DNA of 64,000 nt from Rossellomorea vietnamensis (GTDB lineage: Bacteria; Bacillota; Bacilli; Bacillales; Bacillaceae_B): the NCBI RefSeq assembly GCF_025398035.1, contig NZ_CP104558.1:1798001-1862000 (forward strand), in the 5' to 3' direction. Shown one piece after another: positions 1-8,912 of the stretch. The position numbers and the translations under genes are program-made. The number at the start of each line of letters is the position of its first letter. The stretch's first letter is position 1. The notes beneath the pieces were generated by a model that was not told the origin of the DNA, searched no databases, and worked only from the letters and a program-made list of their open reading frames with translations.

Positions 1-469
1 GACATTGAGTGGGTGAACGTCCCCGTTAGCAAACATGGTCTGTGACGCCATATCCGTCGTGACGTTCACCATCTTACTTCCTTCTGCTTTTTTCAATAGG
101 GGCAGATACGCTTGCATCATCTGGAAAGTGCCAAAGAAGTTTACATCAAAGATGTCACGCAGCATCTCGACTTTCACTTCACTCGGTTGGATGTTGAAAT
201 CCAATGCGATTCCGGCATTATTGATCAGTAAGTCAAGATGCTCTGTGATCCCTTCTATCGTACGGACTGATTCTTGAATGGACTGTGAATCAGTAATATC
301 CAATTGAACGAACGTTACATTAGACAAGCCCAGTGAATCCACCGCTTTTTGCCCAAACTCTTCATTGCGGGCACCTAAGAAAACGTCATATCCCCTCTCA
401 GCCAATTGTCGAACCACTTCGTATCCAATCCCTTTATTTGCACCTGTTACCAAAGCATACTTTGTCATA
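1..469 (-). CDS. SDR family NAD(P)-dependent oxidoreductase (partial, C-terminus beyond window)
   Basis: The 156 visible residues are the N-terminal half of a classical short-chain dehydrogenase/reductase. The cofactor loop TGANKGIG is at residues 8-15 and the NNAG core motif at 83-86. The YxxxK catalytic pair would lie past the window edge. The start ATG (467-469) follows a GGAGG box at good spacing. The substrate cannot be told from this half; these enzymes reduce or oxidise small carbonyl compounds in the cytosol. The IDEAL-protein gene diverges from it. Confidence 0.9.
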
Positions 470-562
470 TATCTTTCCTCCATTTACTTCGTTTTGTTGT
501 TCTAAATTCAGAATAAACCCTGAACCAAGGTTGAGGGCAAGAATATTTTTTTGATAAAATGT

Positions 563-591
563 TTGAATATTCTATAAATGGTTAGTATAAT
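563..591 (+). promoter_or_regulatory. SigA-type promoter of the IDEAL-domain gene
   Basis: TTGAAT (563-568), a 17-base spacer, then TATAAT (586-591), 27 bases before the start codon at 619. An AAGGAG ribosome binding site is at 604-609. Confidence 0.7.
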
Positions 592-618
592 AGAAAAAAG
601 GTCAAGGAGCTGATTGTC

Positions 619-822
619 ATGAAGAAGTATTTGCTGAACTCACCACAGTCTGATGTAAATCACATGGATTCCTTATTTGCAGAAATGATATTGGACGAGG
701 CACTGCTGACATTTCGGAAAGAGCAAATCGCACAAGGGATTGACCAGGCATTATGTAACCGGAATAAAAAAGAATTCCTGCGGTTGACGGAGGAATTGAA
801 GGAAATTCAGAGTGTGGGATAA
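619..822 (+). CDS. IDEAL domain-containing small protein
   Basis: A 67-residue protein whose centre (about residues 24-50) carries the IDEAL signature, here MILDEALLTF, followed by a basic/acidic helix ending LTEELKEI. The domain is found as a short helical module in Bacillales proteins and its role is mostly unknown; in some proteins it contacts other regulators. The gene is monocistronic, with its own promoter (563-591) and terminator (843-886). A second IDEAL protein lies at 8030-8362. No catalytic residues are visible. Confidence 0.85.
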   Translation: MKKYLLNSPQSDVNHMDSLFAEMILDEALLTFRKEQIAQGIDQALCNRNKKEFLRLTEELKEIQSVG

Positions 823-842
823 TTAATTTTTCACTATAAATC

Positions 843-886
843 AGGACAATCCTTTGCCGGACGAGCATATGGATTGTCCTTTTTAT
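843..886 (+). terminator. Intrinsic terminator of the IDEAL gene
   Basis: AGGACAATCC (843-852) pairs perfectly with GGATTGTCCT (871-880) and is followed by a T run. Confidence 0.85.
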
Positions 887-1009
887 GTCATAACCAAGCA
901 AAGGGTTCAGATTGGATCCAATGCTATCTTAAAATAAAAGAAGGTTTCAAAAAGGAACCCTGTATATGTATGGAGTAAAATTCTCGTATCGGAAAGGTTT
1001 CTTTCAACT

Positions 1010-1915
1010 TCAAAGAATCCCTTCCTCTTTTAATATTTCTTCAAAGGCCTGTACAATTTCCTGATCGTAATGCTTCCCTGAAAGCCTCTTTAACTCTTCC
1101 ATGGCATGCTCCTTACTGAAGGCTTTACGATACGCCCTGTCTTCTGTCATGGCATCGAAAGTATCACTTACAGCGATGATCCTGGCCTCCAAAAGGATGT
1201 CCTCAGCTTTCAAACCATGAGGATAACCACTTCCGTCAAGCCGCTCATGATGTTGCTCAATAATCGGGACAAGCTCTTTATAATACGTTTCTTTGATCAT
1301 ATTGGCTCCATCTTGTGGATGTTTTTTGATTATCGAAAATTCATCATCCGTGAGTCGATCCGGCTTGTTCAGTATTTCTGCAGGTACATGGATCTTCCCT
1401 ACGTCATGAAGAAGGGAAGCCATGGTTAGGTTTTCCAGCTGATCTTTATTTAATTTGAGCTTTTTAGCAATTTTAACGCAGTATTTGGCCACCCTGTCAC
1501 TGTGCATGGAGGTGTAGCGATCTTTTTGTTCCACTTCTTTTACTTTTCCCATAAGAATGGACATATCCTTGCTTAGATGAAAGAAGGTAGGGTCTGTCAC
1601 TGCCCATAATAGGGTCACTTGGGTTAAGGCTGTAAAATGAATCGGTTCTACAAGTCCTTGAGCCGAGAAATAATCCTCCGGTCCAAGCCTTTTCTTCTCA
1701 CCACCTACGTCACATTCCATCTCCCCTGATAGAACATAATAAAACTCGAGCCCAGTAGGATTATCACCTGGGTAAACATAGAATAAGCTTCCTTCATTAA
1801 TGGTCTGAAGCAGCACCTCAACACCATCACCCCGGGACAACAAACTCAATTCAAAATTGTGAAACGCTACTTTTCCCAATGGTTTCCGGCTATTTCCTAA
1901 CGTGAATCCTTTCAT
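1010..1915 (-). CDS. Cupin-HD-GYP domain protein, probable cyclic-di-GMP phosphodiesterase
   Basis: 301 residues. The C-terminal half (about 125-300) is an HD-GYP domain with HDVGK at 170-174 and HHERLDGSGYP at 222-232, the metal ligands and GYP signature expected for hydrolysis of cyclic-di-GMP. The N-terminal 110 residues look like a small beta-barrel cupin (LEFYYVLSGEMEC), probably a ligand sensor. There is no receiver domain, so this is not a response regulator. It is monocistronic between the IDEAL gene and a secreted coiled-coil gene. Biochemical class is firm; the sensed ligand is unknown. Confidence 0.88.
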   Translation of the reverse strand: MKGFTLGNSRKPLGKVAFHNFELSLLSRGDGVEVLLQTINEGSLFYVYPGDNPTGLEFYYVLSGEMECDVGGEKKRLGPEDYFSAQGLVEPIHFTALTQVTLLWAVTDPTFFHLSKDMSILMGKVKEVEQKDRYTSMHSDRVAKYCVKIAKKLKLNKDQLENLTMASLLHDVGKIHVPAEILNKPDRLTDDEFSIIKKHPQDGANMIKETYYKELVPIIEQHHERLDGSGYPHGLKAEDILLEARIIAVSDTFDAMTEDRAYRKAFSKEHAMEELKRLSGKHYDQEIVQAFEEILKEEGIL

Positions 1916-1952
1916 CAGTCTCTCCCCCTCTTATTTATGATATTCAACAGTG

Positions 1953-1985
1953 AATAAAACGAGCCCATAGTGAACTCGTTTTATT
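1953..1985 (-). terminator. Terminator after the coiled-coil gene (symmetrical)
   Basis: AATAAAACGAG (1953-1963) and CTCGTTTTATT (1975-1985) form a perfect 11-bp stem with an 11-base loop. The T-rich arm is at the 3' side on either strand. Confidence 0.7.
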
Positions 1986-2008
1986 CTTCTCTTATTCAGT
2001 TTAACAAT

Positions 2009-2707
2009 CTAATAGTAGCCAACCACCCGAATCGGATCGATCCACACCCAGCGGTCTGCAAAGCGCACATGTTTCCAACTGCATTCAGCAATGACCCCTT
2101 TTTCAGCTGCCTTCTCAATTGTTTCTTGTGACATCTTAAGTGTATCGTCATACACTTTGGTGATGACCACATCCAAATCCTTTTGATATTTTTGAGATAT
2201 TCCATTCATCTTATTAGATCGTTTGTTTAGTTTTTCATATAACTTATCCAATTTCTTGTCTACTTTTTCCTTCTCTTTATCATTGCTGGAATTCATTTTC
2301 TCAAAGGATAGTGCCTCTATCTCCTCTTGGATCAACGTGATCTCGTTCTCTATTTCTGCCTGTTTTTCAGCGATTCTATTTTCTATATCCGAAAGATTCT
2401 TTTTGAGTTTTTCATGTTTCTTTTCATCATGTTCTGCTTTCATTTCTTCCAGTTTCTTTTCCTTTTCCTCTTTTAGTTTGACGACTTCTTTCCCTTCTTC
2501 CACTTCACGAACGTCAGATAAGAAAGATTCATTTAATTTATCTGCTTCTTCTACCGCTTTTCTCACTTTTTCATCAATATCCTGATTGGTTTTCGCAATG
2601 GATTCAAGCACCTTTTCGTAATCGTTCTGGCTGGATGCTGCCATTACACTGTTTCCGAAACTAAAATATACCAACACCATTAACATGACCATAACTGCTT
2701 TTTTCAT
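2009..2707 (-). CDS. Secreted coiled-coil protein of unknown function
   Basis: 232 residues from the ATG at 2705-2707, chosen because GGGAGGG lies just upstream; an in-frame longer reading lacks a site. A signal peptide (MKKAVMVMLMVLVYF, cleavage near MAA-SS) is followed by a highly charged Glu/Lys heptad coiled coil over most of the chain. The C-terminal 25 residues are Trp/aromatic rich (WKHVRFADRWVWIDP), unlike the helix, and may be a surface-binding tail. I do not recognise a family; the protein is exported and probably elongated or oligomeric. Confidence 0.75.
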   Translation of the reverse strand: MKKAVMVMLMVLVYFSFGNSVMAASSQNDYEKVLESIAKTNQDIDEKVRKAVEEADKLNESFLSDVREVEEGKEVVKLKEEKEKKLEEMKAEHDEKKHEKLKKNLSDIENRIAEKQAEIENEITLIQEEIEALSFEKMNSSNDKEKEKVDKKLDKLYEKLNKRSNKMNGISQKYQKDLDVVITKVYDDTLKMSQETIEKAAEKGVIAECSWKHVRFADRWVWIDPIRVVGYY

Positions 2708-2978
2708 ATGTATTCCCTCCCACCATTTTCTTGTGCAGATCCTTCGCATTCTAATCTATAAGATTAGTATAAAAGTCCTGCACGCGAATAACAACAATTT
2801 ATTTCTGAATAATCTGTCTAGTTTTGTCGTATTGGTGTTAATCCCCTCCCTTTTTTGTATGTTTTGAAAGATTTTTGTCAAAAATGCGCAACATGACTCT
2901 TTCACATTACCCCAAAAGACCTATTAACTAACCCGTCTTTTTAACTATTTTCAACAAGGGTAAATCTCTCCTTCACGA

Positions 2979-3017
2979 AAAAAGCGGGATCCCCGCCAAA
3001 TGAGCAGGCATCCCGAC
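2979..3017 (-). terminator. Terminator of the ABC exporter operon
   Basis: On the minus strand CGGGAT-GCC pairs with GGC-(bulge)-ATCCCG and is followed by six T residues. Confidence 0.7.
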
Positions 3018-3022
3018 ATCCT

Positions 3023-4795
3023 TTAAGAAACATAATCGATGGTCGCTCCACCAATCTCTGCTTCCCTTCCAAACAGCCGTGAGTACACACCGGTCTGGTT
3101 CTGTAACAACTCTCCATGTTTTCCTTGCTCTGCAATCCGTCCATCCTCCAGGACGACGATTTGATCGGCAGACAGGACCGTGGATAAACGGTGGGAAACG
3201 ATGATGATCGTTTGATTCTTCCCGGCCCTCAGTACGGCTTCGTTGATCTTCGTTTCCGTGATGGGATCAAGGGCAGAGCTTGCTTCATCCAGAATTAGAA
3301 TGGGAGCATCTTTTAAAAGGGCCCTTGCAAGGGACAGACGCTGCTTCTGTCCGCCGGAAAGCAGGCTTCCCCTTTCACCGACCGAAGTATTGAGCCCTTC
3401 AGGCAGCGTCTCGATCAGATCCCCGAGCCCGCTGTCTTCGAGTGCCTTTAAGAGCTCCTCATCCGTTGCATCCCTTTTTCCGATCCGCAGATTATCAGCG
3501 AGTGTACCACTTCTCAGCATGACATCCTGGGTGACAATGGCCATCTGCGACCGCAGCCACGCTGTATCCCACTCCCGGATATCCCTGCCATCCACTTCGA
3601 TCCGTCCGACCCCCGTATCATAGAGCTTGAACAAGAGATCGACAATCGTGGATTTACCCGAGCCGCTCGGTCCGACCAATGCCCATTTTTCCCCGGCACC
3701 GATGGAAAAAGACACACCTTTTAATACATTTTCATCTTTGCCGGGATAAGAGAATGCCACGTCCTGAAGACGGATGCTGCCGATTGCCCGTTCACCGGCG
3801 ATGCCTTCAGACACCTCCGCTTCCGAAACTTCCTCGCCAAGCAAAACTTCCGACCGATCCAACGCCGGACCTGTCCGTCTGACAGAAAGCCAGTTTCTGA
3901 GAAGTCTTTGCATCTCATTCGCCGCAATGGTCACGAGTCCTCCGGCTGTCAGCATCTGACCACTTGTCAGGCCTTGATTCCAGATTAAGAGCGTACTGAT
4001 CAAATATACCAGTCCCAGGGCAAATCCGTTATAACTTGCGATGACGACAACGGATTGCATCCTCGCTTTCAGTTCTTTCACCGAGTGCTGGACGAAGCTG
4101 TCACGGATGGAGATGACGCTGTCCACTTCACTGTCCGACACCCCCATGACCCGGGACAAATGGATTCCCGTCACTGATTCTCTTAATCTTTCAAGATATC
4201 TCGACGCTTCTTTCCTGGCATCCGCTGAGGCCAATCGGGTTCTTGCCCCTACTATATTAGAAGTCCAATAGAAGATTACGCCAAGGACGACGCTTGTGAT
4301 CATCAGATAAGGATGAATCCAGAGGAGCACCAGACTGTAAATGAATACTCCCTGCACGCTTGCCATGAAGGTCGAACCTTCCCAGGCGAGGAAATTATGA
4401 AGCGTATCCGGGTCATCCGACACCCTCGCAAGCATCTCTCCCGTGGAATTATGATGGTAAAAAGAATACGGGACGATCTGCAGATGACGAAACAGGCGCA
4501 GCTTCTGCCAATTCGTCACGGTCTTTGCGGTCTGGTGACAGAAATACTCGTCGATGACCATCATGACGAGATCCAGAACCGCAGATAAAATCAGGAGCCA
4601 CATCAACCCCCATAGCCAATTATAATGTTCATTCGGTATGATCGTATCCACGAGCCAGCTAAGAGCGAGTGTCGGTATTAATGCTGAGAACACCTGGCTG
4701 ATCGCGATGACGATGGAATCCGCGATGACCCATTTTTTATAAGGACGGAGAAAGCTCAGCACTCTTCTACCGTCGCGATTCTTCTTGGCGCTCAT
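3023..4795 (-). CDS. ABC exporter half-transporter, permease/ATPase fusion (second subunit)
   Basis: 590 residues: six-helix type-I exporter membrane domain (about 15-310) then a nucleotide-binding domain. Walker A is GPSGSGKST (375-383), the signature LSGGQKQR (479-486) and Walker B ILILDE with catalytic Glu (about 499-504). Its start overlaps the stop of the partner gene by 4 bases (ATGA), so translation is coupled. Together they form a heterodimeric exporter of the YfiB/YfiC or BmrC/BmrD kind, probably for drugs, lipids or peptides. Both ATP sites look catalytically intact here, so no degenerate site is obvious. Confidence 0.92.
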   Translation of the reverse strand: MSAKKNRDGRRVLSFLRPYKKWVIADSIVIAISQVFSALIPTLALSWLVDTIIPNEHYNWLWGLMWLLILSAVLDLVMMVIDEYFCHQTAKTVTNWQKLRLFRHLQIVPYSFYHHNSTGEMLARVSDDPDTLHNFLAWEGSTFMASVQGVFIYSLVLLWIHPYLMITSVVLGVIFYWTSNIVGARTRLASADARKEASRYLERLRESVTGIHLSRVMGVSDSEVDSVISIRDSFVQHSVKELKARMQSVVVIASYNGFALGLVYLISTLLIWNQGLTSGQMLTAGGLVTIAANEMQRLLRNWLSVRRTGPALDRSEVLLGEEVSEAEVSEGIAGERAIGSIRLQDVAFSYPGKDENVLKGVSFSIGAGEKWALVGPSGSGKSTIVDLLFKLYDTGVGRIEVDGRDIREWDTAWLRSQMAIVTQDVMLRSGTLADNLRIGKRDATDEELLKALEDSGLGDLIETLPEGLNTSVGERGSLLSGGQKQRLSLARALLKDAPILILDEASSALDPITETKINEAVLRAGKNQTIIIVSHRLSTVLSADQIVVLEDGRIAEQGKHGELLQNQTGVYSRLFGREAEIGGATIDYVS

Positions 4796-6531
4796 CCGAT
4801 CATCTCCCTCTCAAGCTCGCTGTATTGAGCTCTGTATAATTCATAATACTTCCCTTGTTTCAGAAGCAGTTCTTCATGAGTGCCTTTTTCCGCCACGACT
4901 CCTCCATCGAGAAGAATGATGACATCGGCATTCCTTACGGTGACAAGCCGGTGGGCGATGGTGATCGTGGTCCGTCCCGGAATGAGTTTTTCCAAGGAAG
5001 CCTGCACCCGCTCCTCCGTTTCCCCGTCAAGGGAAGAAGTCGCTTCATCGAAGATCAGGACAGGCGGCTGTCTGAGGATGGCACGAGCCATGGCGACCCT
5101 TTGCCTCTGTCCGCCTGAAAGCTTCAATCCCCTCTCCCCGACGATCGTTTCATATCCTTCCTCCAGCGAAAGGATCAACTCCTTCAACCCTGCCGCTTCT
5201 ACAGCCTGATCGAGCTCTTCTGTCGTCGCATCAGGTTTTCCGTACAATAGATTCTGCCGGAGTGTGCTATTTAAGAGGAACGTTTCCTGGGATACGACCC
5301 CTACCTGCTGACGGAAGCTGTTCCGGTTATAGTCGAATAGATTCTTATCATCGATCATCACCGAACCCTGCTGCGGTTCATAGAGTCCCAGTAACAGCTG
5401 GACCAGCGTACTCTTCCCTCCGCCGCTCGTTCCAACGATCCCGATATGGTTCCCCTGTTCGAGAGACAAAGAAACGCCTTTTAAGACTTGCTTATCCGTC
5501 CCGGGGTACGAAAACCATAGATTCTGTAAGTCTATTTTTCCTTTTACAGGACCAAAAGCAGGAAGCTTCTCTTCATGTTCTTCCGGCAGATCGAAATATT
5601 CGTAAATCCGCTGCAGTGCCGGAATTGCCTGCTGTATTGTCAAGGCATGCTCTGCCATGGATCTTACCGGTAAAAACATGATGGGAATGAAGCTCAGGCA
5701 GGCAACGAGCGTACCGATGGTGATCGTTCCATCCCAGATCGCCCAGCCCCCGATCAGCATGACGACACCCGGTGCTGCGATATTAAAGAGATTCCCGAGG
5801 CGCCAGTTCACCTTGCCGATCAGCGCTGCCCGGATCGAGAATTGCTTCCAATCACTCAGCTTCTTCTCCTGAGTGCCAACTTCTATATCCTGTGTCTGAT
5901 AAGTCCTCACCAATCGGACACTTTCAATGCTTTCCTGCAGGTGCTGATACATATCCGCACTCATCTCCCGCTGGACCGCGCTCATTTTCCTCATTTTTTT
6001 CCCCAAGGTGAAGGAAGGGATGATATAAATGGCAAAAACCGCGAACATGACAATTGCAGCAGGCCAGAATAAAACAAACACTGTGGAAAAGGCAGCGACC
6101 GCTCCCACCACCTGCTGCAGAATACGGGGAACGACCGTATTGTTCAGGTTCTGAATCGATTCCACATCATGCGTCAGACGGAAGAGCATATCCCCCCTCG
6201 GCGTCTTCGAGAAAAACGACATCGGGGTCCGGTGCAGCTTTCTGAACGCCCGGATCTGCATATCTGTGATCACATCAAGACCGATTTTCACCTGCACATA
6301 TTCCTGCATCGTCTCGAACAGGGATTTACCGAGATACGCACCGAGAATCCCGCCTACTACCCAGAAAAGAAAATTCAGATCTCCTCCGACAATGACGTCA
6401 TCCACCAATCGCTTCACAAGAATCGACGGAACGATGGTAAAGAGTCCCCCGATGACGGAAAACAGGAGTGCAACCATTAGCTTCCTCCAATATGGCTTAA
6501 AATGGTTTAACGTAATTTTTAATAAGTTCAT
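4792..6531 (-). CDS. ABC exporter half-transporter, permease/ATPase fusion (first subunit)
   Basis: 579 residues with the same architecture as the downstream gene: six transmembrane helices, then Walker A GTSGGGKST, signature LSGGQRQRV and Walker B PVLIFDE. The ATG at 6529-6531 sits 6-7 bases after GAGGGGG; a GTG fifteen bases upstream has no site. It is first in a two-gene operon and overlaps its partner by 4 bases. The substrate is not evident; no regulator is adjacent. Confidence 0.92.
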   Translation of the reverse strand: MNLLKITLNHFKPYWRKLMVALLFSVIGGLFTIVPSILVKRLVDDVIVGGDLNFLFWVVGGILGAYLGKSLFETMQEYVQVKIGLDVITDMQIRAFRKLHRTPMSFFSKTPRGDMLFRLTHDVESIQNLNNTVVPRILQQVVGAVAAFSTVFVLFWPAAIVMFAVFAIYIIPSFTLGKKMRKMSAVQREMSADMYQHLQESIESVRLVRTYQTQDIEVGTQEKKLSDWKQFSIRAALIGKVNWRLGNLFNIAAPGVVMLIGGWAIWDGTITIGTLVACLSFIPIMFLPVRSMAEHALTIQQAIPALQRIYEYFDLPEEHEEKLPAFGPVKGKIDLQNLWFSYPGTDKQVLKGVSLSLEQGNHIGIVGTSGGGKSTLVQLLLGLYEPQQGSVMIDDKNLFDYNRNSFRQQVGVVSQETFLLNSTLRQNLLYGKPDATTEELDQAVEAAGLKELILSLEEGYETIVGERGLKLSGGQRQRVAMARAILRQPPVLIFDEATSSLDGETEERVQASLEKLIPGRTTITIAHRLVTVRNADVIILLDGGVVAEKGTHEELLLKQGKYYELYRAQYSELEREMIG

Positions 6532-6679
6532 GTTGAACCCCCTCACAAAATTCTATTTTATACCAACGGATGAAAATATTCACTATAATTTGAATACTGT
6601 ATAAATTAAGTATATTCATCCTTTCCCTCCCTATCTTCGGTCGTTGGGGCGGATGGGTTCTACGACTTTTGGATGAAGA

Positions 6680-6715
6680 AAAAGCTGATCCCGCCTTAGC
6701 GTGGGATCAGCTTTT
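6680..6715 (-). terminator. Terminator after the C45 hydrolase gene
   Basis: AAGCTGATCCCGCC pairs with CGTGGGATCAGCTT around a 4-base loop; T-rich on the minus strand. Confidence 0.85.
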
Positions 6716-6721
6716 CTATAA

Positions 6722-7735
6722 TCACTCTATGTAGCCACTCAGGTTCTTTCTGAGAATGTCGCCCCCTGTTACCCAATCCTGAAAGTTCACGTCCAGAACC
6801 TCTTTGCTCCCGGCAATGGTTGTTAGGATTCTTGAATCGGGATAGGAATACGAAAAGGTGTGAAGGGTGCCGAATAAATTCTCGTAATCTGTAAAGAAAA
6901 TCGGTGAGTCGATGTCTTTAAAATGGTGAAACAGTTGTTGATGGGAACGCTGCTTTTCGTTTAAACTCAGCAGATGTTCATTTCGCTCCAGGGAGCCTTC
7001 AATGGATGGGCGATTTTTCCTTTTCATGTGTTCATCCTGAAAATGATTCACACATGACAGAAAAGATTCTCCATACCTGACCGTCACCTTCTCAGGGCTC
7101 GCTTCCACTTCGGCCATCTTTCCCTTTCGATCTCCGAGGGAAAAGTTATAGCAGGCGGAGTGCGGGATTTCCTTTAGTAAGGCAACTGCTTCTTCAACGG
7201 AAGAACACGTATCCAGAACCATCCGTATGCCAGTCCACGGAGAGACTCCTTTTCTGTAGCCGTCATGACTGACAAAGTGCAAGCCAGCAACCAGACCATG
7301 TTCATTCACGCCATCATGCCTCCCCAGGAGTTGAAGATTATACCCTGCGGATGCAAAGGCTTGTTTTGGCTGAACCATACTAAAAACCCCATCATATAAA
7401 TCCGGGGAAAAGTCATAATTCCGTACATAATACTCCTTAGTAAGAAGGCTGGAACATCCCATCGCTTCAGTCTTCGGTACATCATACCCACTGCATAAGG
7501 CAGCTGCTTTAAGAAATGAGATACCGAAACCTTTTGCAAGGCCTTCCAGTTCCTCCAACAGGTGCGGGGCGAACGAGGAGTAAATCGATTTCATTTCTGG
7601 AAGATCGATCTCTTGTTTAGTGATTGATCCAAGCATATGTAAGATGGAAGTATCTCTCATCTTTTCACCTGTTTCTACTCCGATATCATATGAGTTGCCC
7701 CTCATTTGAAAGACTTGTAATTTGAAATCCGGCAT
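6722..7735 (-). CDS. C45-family (linear amide C-N hydrolase / acyltransferase-like) protein
   Basis: 337 residues. The N-terminal nucleophile family C45 is suggested by the segment AMGCSSLL; Cys94 would become the N-terminal catalytic Cys after self-cleavage. Also seen are NYDFSPDLY after it and a conserved NEHGL segment. Relatives include isopenicillin-N acyltransferase and conjugated amide hydrolases; the substrate is unknown. The start at 7733-7735 has AAGGAGGG in front. Monocistronic, with terminator 6680-6715. Repeat array A lies 108 bases upstream of its start. Confidence 0.8.
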   Translation of the reverse strand: MPDFKLQVFQMRGNSYDIGVETGEKMRDTSILHMLGSITKQEIDLPEMKSIYSSFAPHLLEELEGLAKGFGISFLKAAALCSGYDVPKTEAMGCSSLLTKEYYVRNYDFSPDLYDGVFSMVQPKQAFASAGYNLQLLGRHDGVNEHGLVAGLHFVSHDGYRKGVSPWTGIRMVLDTCSSVEEAVALLKEIPHSACYNFSLGDRKGKMAEVEASPEKVTVRYGESFLSCVNHFQDEHMKRKNRPSIEGSLERNEHLLSLNEKQRSHQQLFHHFKDIDSPIFFTDYENLFGTLHTFSYSYPDSRILTTIAGSKEVLDVNFQDWVTGGDILRKNLSGYIE

Positions 7736-7842
7736 GTAAATCCCTCCTTGATTCCATCCTATTCCTTCTGATTGCTTCACACCTGTCATTTTGTGCTTGT
7801 TTGGGACCGATAGATGAGTTGAATTTCACAAGGTATCCGGGA

Positions 7843-7955
7843 TTCATGCGGGTTTCGAGACCTTTCATGCAAGATATGAAATTTTCATGCCGGACGACTC
7901 AGGATCAAGCGGGATGTGGAACAATCGAGCGGGATTTCAGATTATCATGCCAGCT
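7843..7955. repeat. Array A: six 12-base units at a 20/21-base period
   Basis: Units start at 7843, 7864, 7884, 7904, 7924 and 7944 and fit WTCRTGCSGGWT with 1-3 mismatches. The 8-9-base spacers between them do not match each other. The period is not a multiple of three and no conserved reading frame crosses it. The array lies between the terminator of one minus-strand gene and the start of the next. The last unit is followed by TGTCGAATTT. Confidence 0.85.
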
Positions 7956-7984
7956 TGTCGAATTTCCTTCATCTATCACAAAAT

Positions 7985-8017
7985 AAAAAAAGCCGAAGAG
8001 TCCACCCCTTCAGCTTT
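7985..8017 (-). terminator. Terminator of the 8030-8362 IDEAL gene
   Basis: Minus strand AGCTGAAG pairs with CTTCGGCT, followed by seven T residues. Confidence 0.8.
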
Positions 8018-8029
8018 ACACTACTCTAT

Positions 8030-8362
8030 TCACTTCACACCCTCAACCAGTTCACGCATAGAGTTCAACTTAGCTGTCAGCTCCAGGAACCACTCTTCGT
8101 CTCCCGTTTCGAGGGCCAGGTCGATCAAGTATTGGATCTGTTCTTTATTTTTGACATGTGTATCGGGAATTTTGTTTATTTGTCTGTTTAACAGGGGAAG
8201 GATTTTCCCTTCGATGGTTTTATTATCGCTGGTCACGATTTTCGCTTTAACAGCTTCTCCTTTGGTGTCCAGGTTCTCAATATAGCCGATGACCAGTTCT
8301 CCGGTAAGTAATTTCCCTTTGACCCAATCTCCAATTTTTAATAGTGTTTGCTCGTTTGACAT
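8030..8362 (-). CDS. IDEAL domain-containing protein, third gene of the spx-saiR cluster
   Basis: 110 residues. The N-terminal 65 are beta-rich (KIGDWVKGKLLTGELVIGYI), like a small SH3/KOW-type barrel. The C-terminal part reads LIDLALETGDEEWF, a good match to the IDEAL domain. No enzyme motifs. It follows the Rrf2 gene on the same strand and has its own copy of the shared operator at 8380-8402, so it is probably in the same regulon. The function is unknown; a protein-interaction or adaptor role is an inference. Confidence 0.75.
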   Translation of the reverse strand: MSNEQTLLKIGDWVKGKLLTGELVIGYIENLDTKGEAVKAKIVTSDNKTIEGKILPLLNRQINKIPDTHVKNKEQIQYLIDLALETGDEEWFLELTAKLNSMRELVEGVK

Positions 8363-8379
8363 TCCTTTTCACCTTCCAA

Positions 8380-8402
8380 ACTGTAATGTTATTTGTTACA
8401 TT
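8380..8402 (-). promoter_or_regulatory. Third SaiR-type operator (imperfect)
   Basis: ACTGTAA-N9-TTACATT, matching the ACTGTAA-N9-TTACAGT sites at 8862 and 9389 except for the last two bases. It is 18 bases upstream of the IDEAL gene start. A TAACAT -10 lies in the equivalent position, but no good -35 is present. Confidence 0.6.
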
Positions 8403-8421
8403 TATTCAGAAAGAAAGCTCT

Positions 8422-8838
8422 CTACGCTTTCTCCTGATGGATCATCTCGACGATGTCTTTAATCGTGTAGTCCTTTAAGTAATCCCCCAGTTTTTCTTCT
8501 GCACCTAGGAAGATCTGGAACAGGACATTCTTCATATTGGCGCCTACGAGACACTTATCATTGGTGGCGGTGCATTTTGGCTGCAGGGCGCCTTCTGATG
8601 TGATTTTATAAATATCCCACAGATTGATGTCACTCAGGTCCATGGCGAAGATGAATCCGCCGCCTGTCCCTTCTTTCGACGCAATGAATCCCTGCTTTTT
8701 CAGAAGACTGAGGACTTTGCGGATCCGGACCGGATGAACCCCTGCACTTTCCGAGATCGCATCGCTTGTCGACATGCGGTCCGTCTGCAGTGCCAGATAC
8801 GTCAAACTATGGATGGCTAAGGTAAAGTCGCTATTCAT
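8422..8838 (-). CDS. saiR: Rrf2-family transcriptional repressor, SaiR-like
   Basis: 138 residues: winged helix in the first 80 (HPVRIRKVLSLLKKQGFI is the recognition region, EGTGGGF the wing start), then two Cys in PKCTATNDKCLVG, as in redox- or Fe-S-sensing Rrf2 proteins that usually carry three. It directly follows an spx paralogue, the arrangement described in Bacillus anthracis, where SaiR represses spxA2. Operators at 9389, 8862 and probably 8380 fit autoregulation plus control of the neighbours. The family is firm; the SaiR name rests on gene order. Confidence 0.85.
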   Translation of the reverse strand: MNSDFTLAIHSLTYLALQTDRMSTSDAISESAGVHPVRIRKVLSLLKKQGFIASKEGTGGGFIFAMDLSDINLWDIYKITSEGALQPKCTATNDKCLVGANMKNVLFQIFLGAEEKLGDYLKDYTIKDIVEMIHQEKA

Positions 8839-8861
8839 GGACTGCCTCCTTCCCGGATGTT

Positions 8862-8896
8862 ACTGTAATGGTAACTTTTACAGTTCACACTGTCAA
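8862..8896 (-). promoter_or_regulatory. saiR promoter with overlapping operator
   Basis: Minus strand: -35 TTGACA (8891-8896), 17-base spacer, -10 TACCAT (8868-8873). The perfect inverted repeat ACTGTAA-N9-TTACAGT (8862-8884) covers the -10 and spacer, so a bound dimer would block polymerase. Confidence 0.8.
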
Positions 8897-8912
8897 GAAT
8901 CCGGTTTCCCGG

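Noticed and set aside
3023-6531. Degenerate ATP site in the heterodimeric exporter
   Set aside because: Both subunits keep Walker A, signature and the catalytic Glu, so no asymmetry can be claimed.
7843-7955. CRISPR-like array
   Set aside because: Units are only 12 bases and degenerate, spacers are 8-9 bases, and no cas genes are nearby. A repeat or binding array explains it better.
7801-7986. Open reading frames running through array A
   Set aside because: The 20-base period is not a multiple of three, no conserved peptide is produced, and no ribosome site is present.
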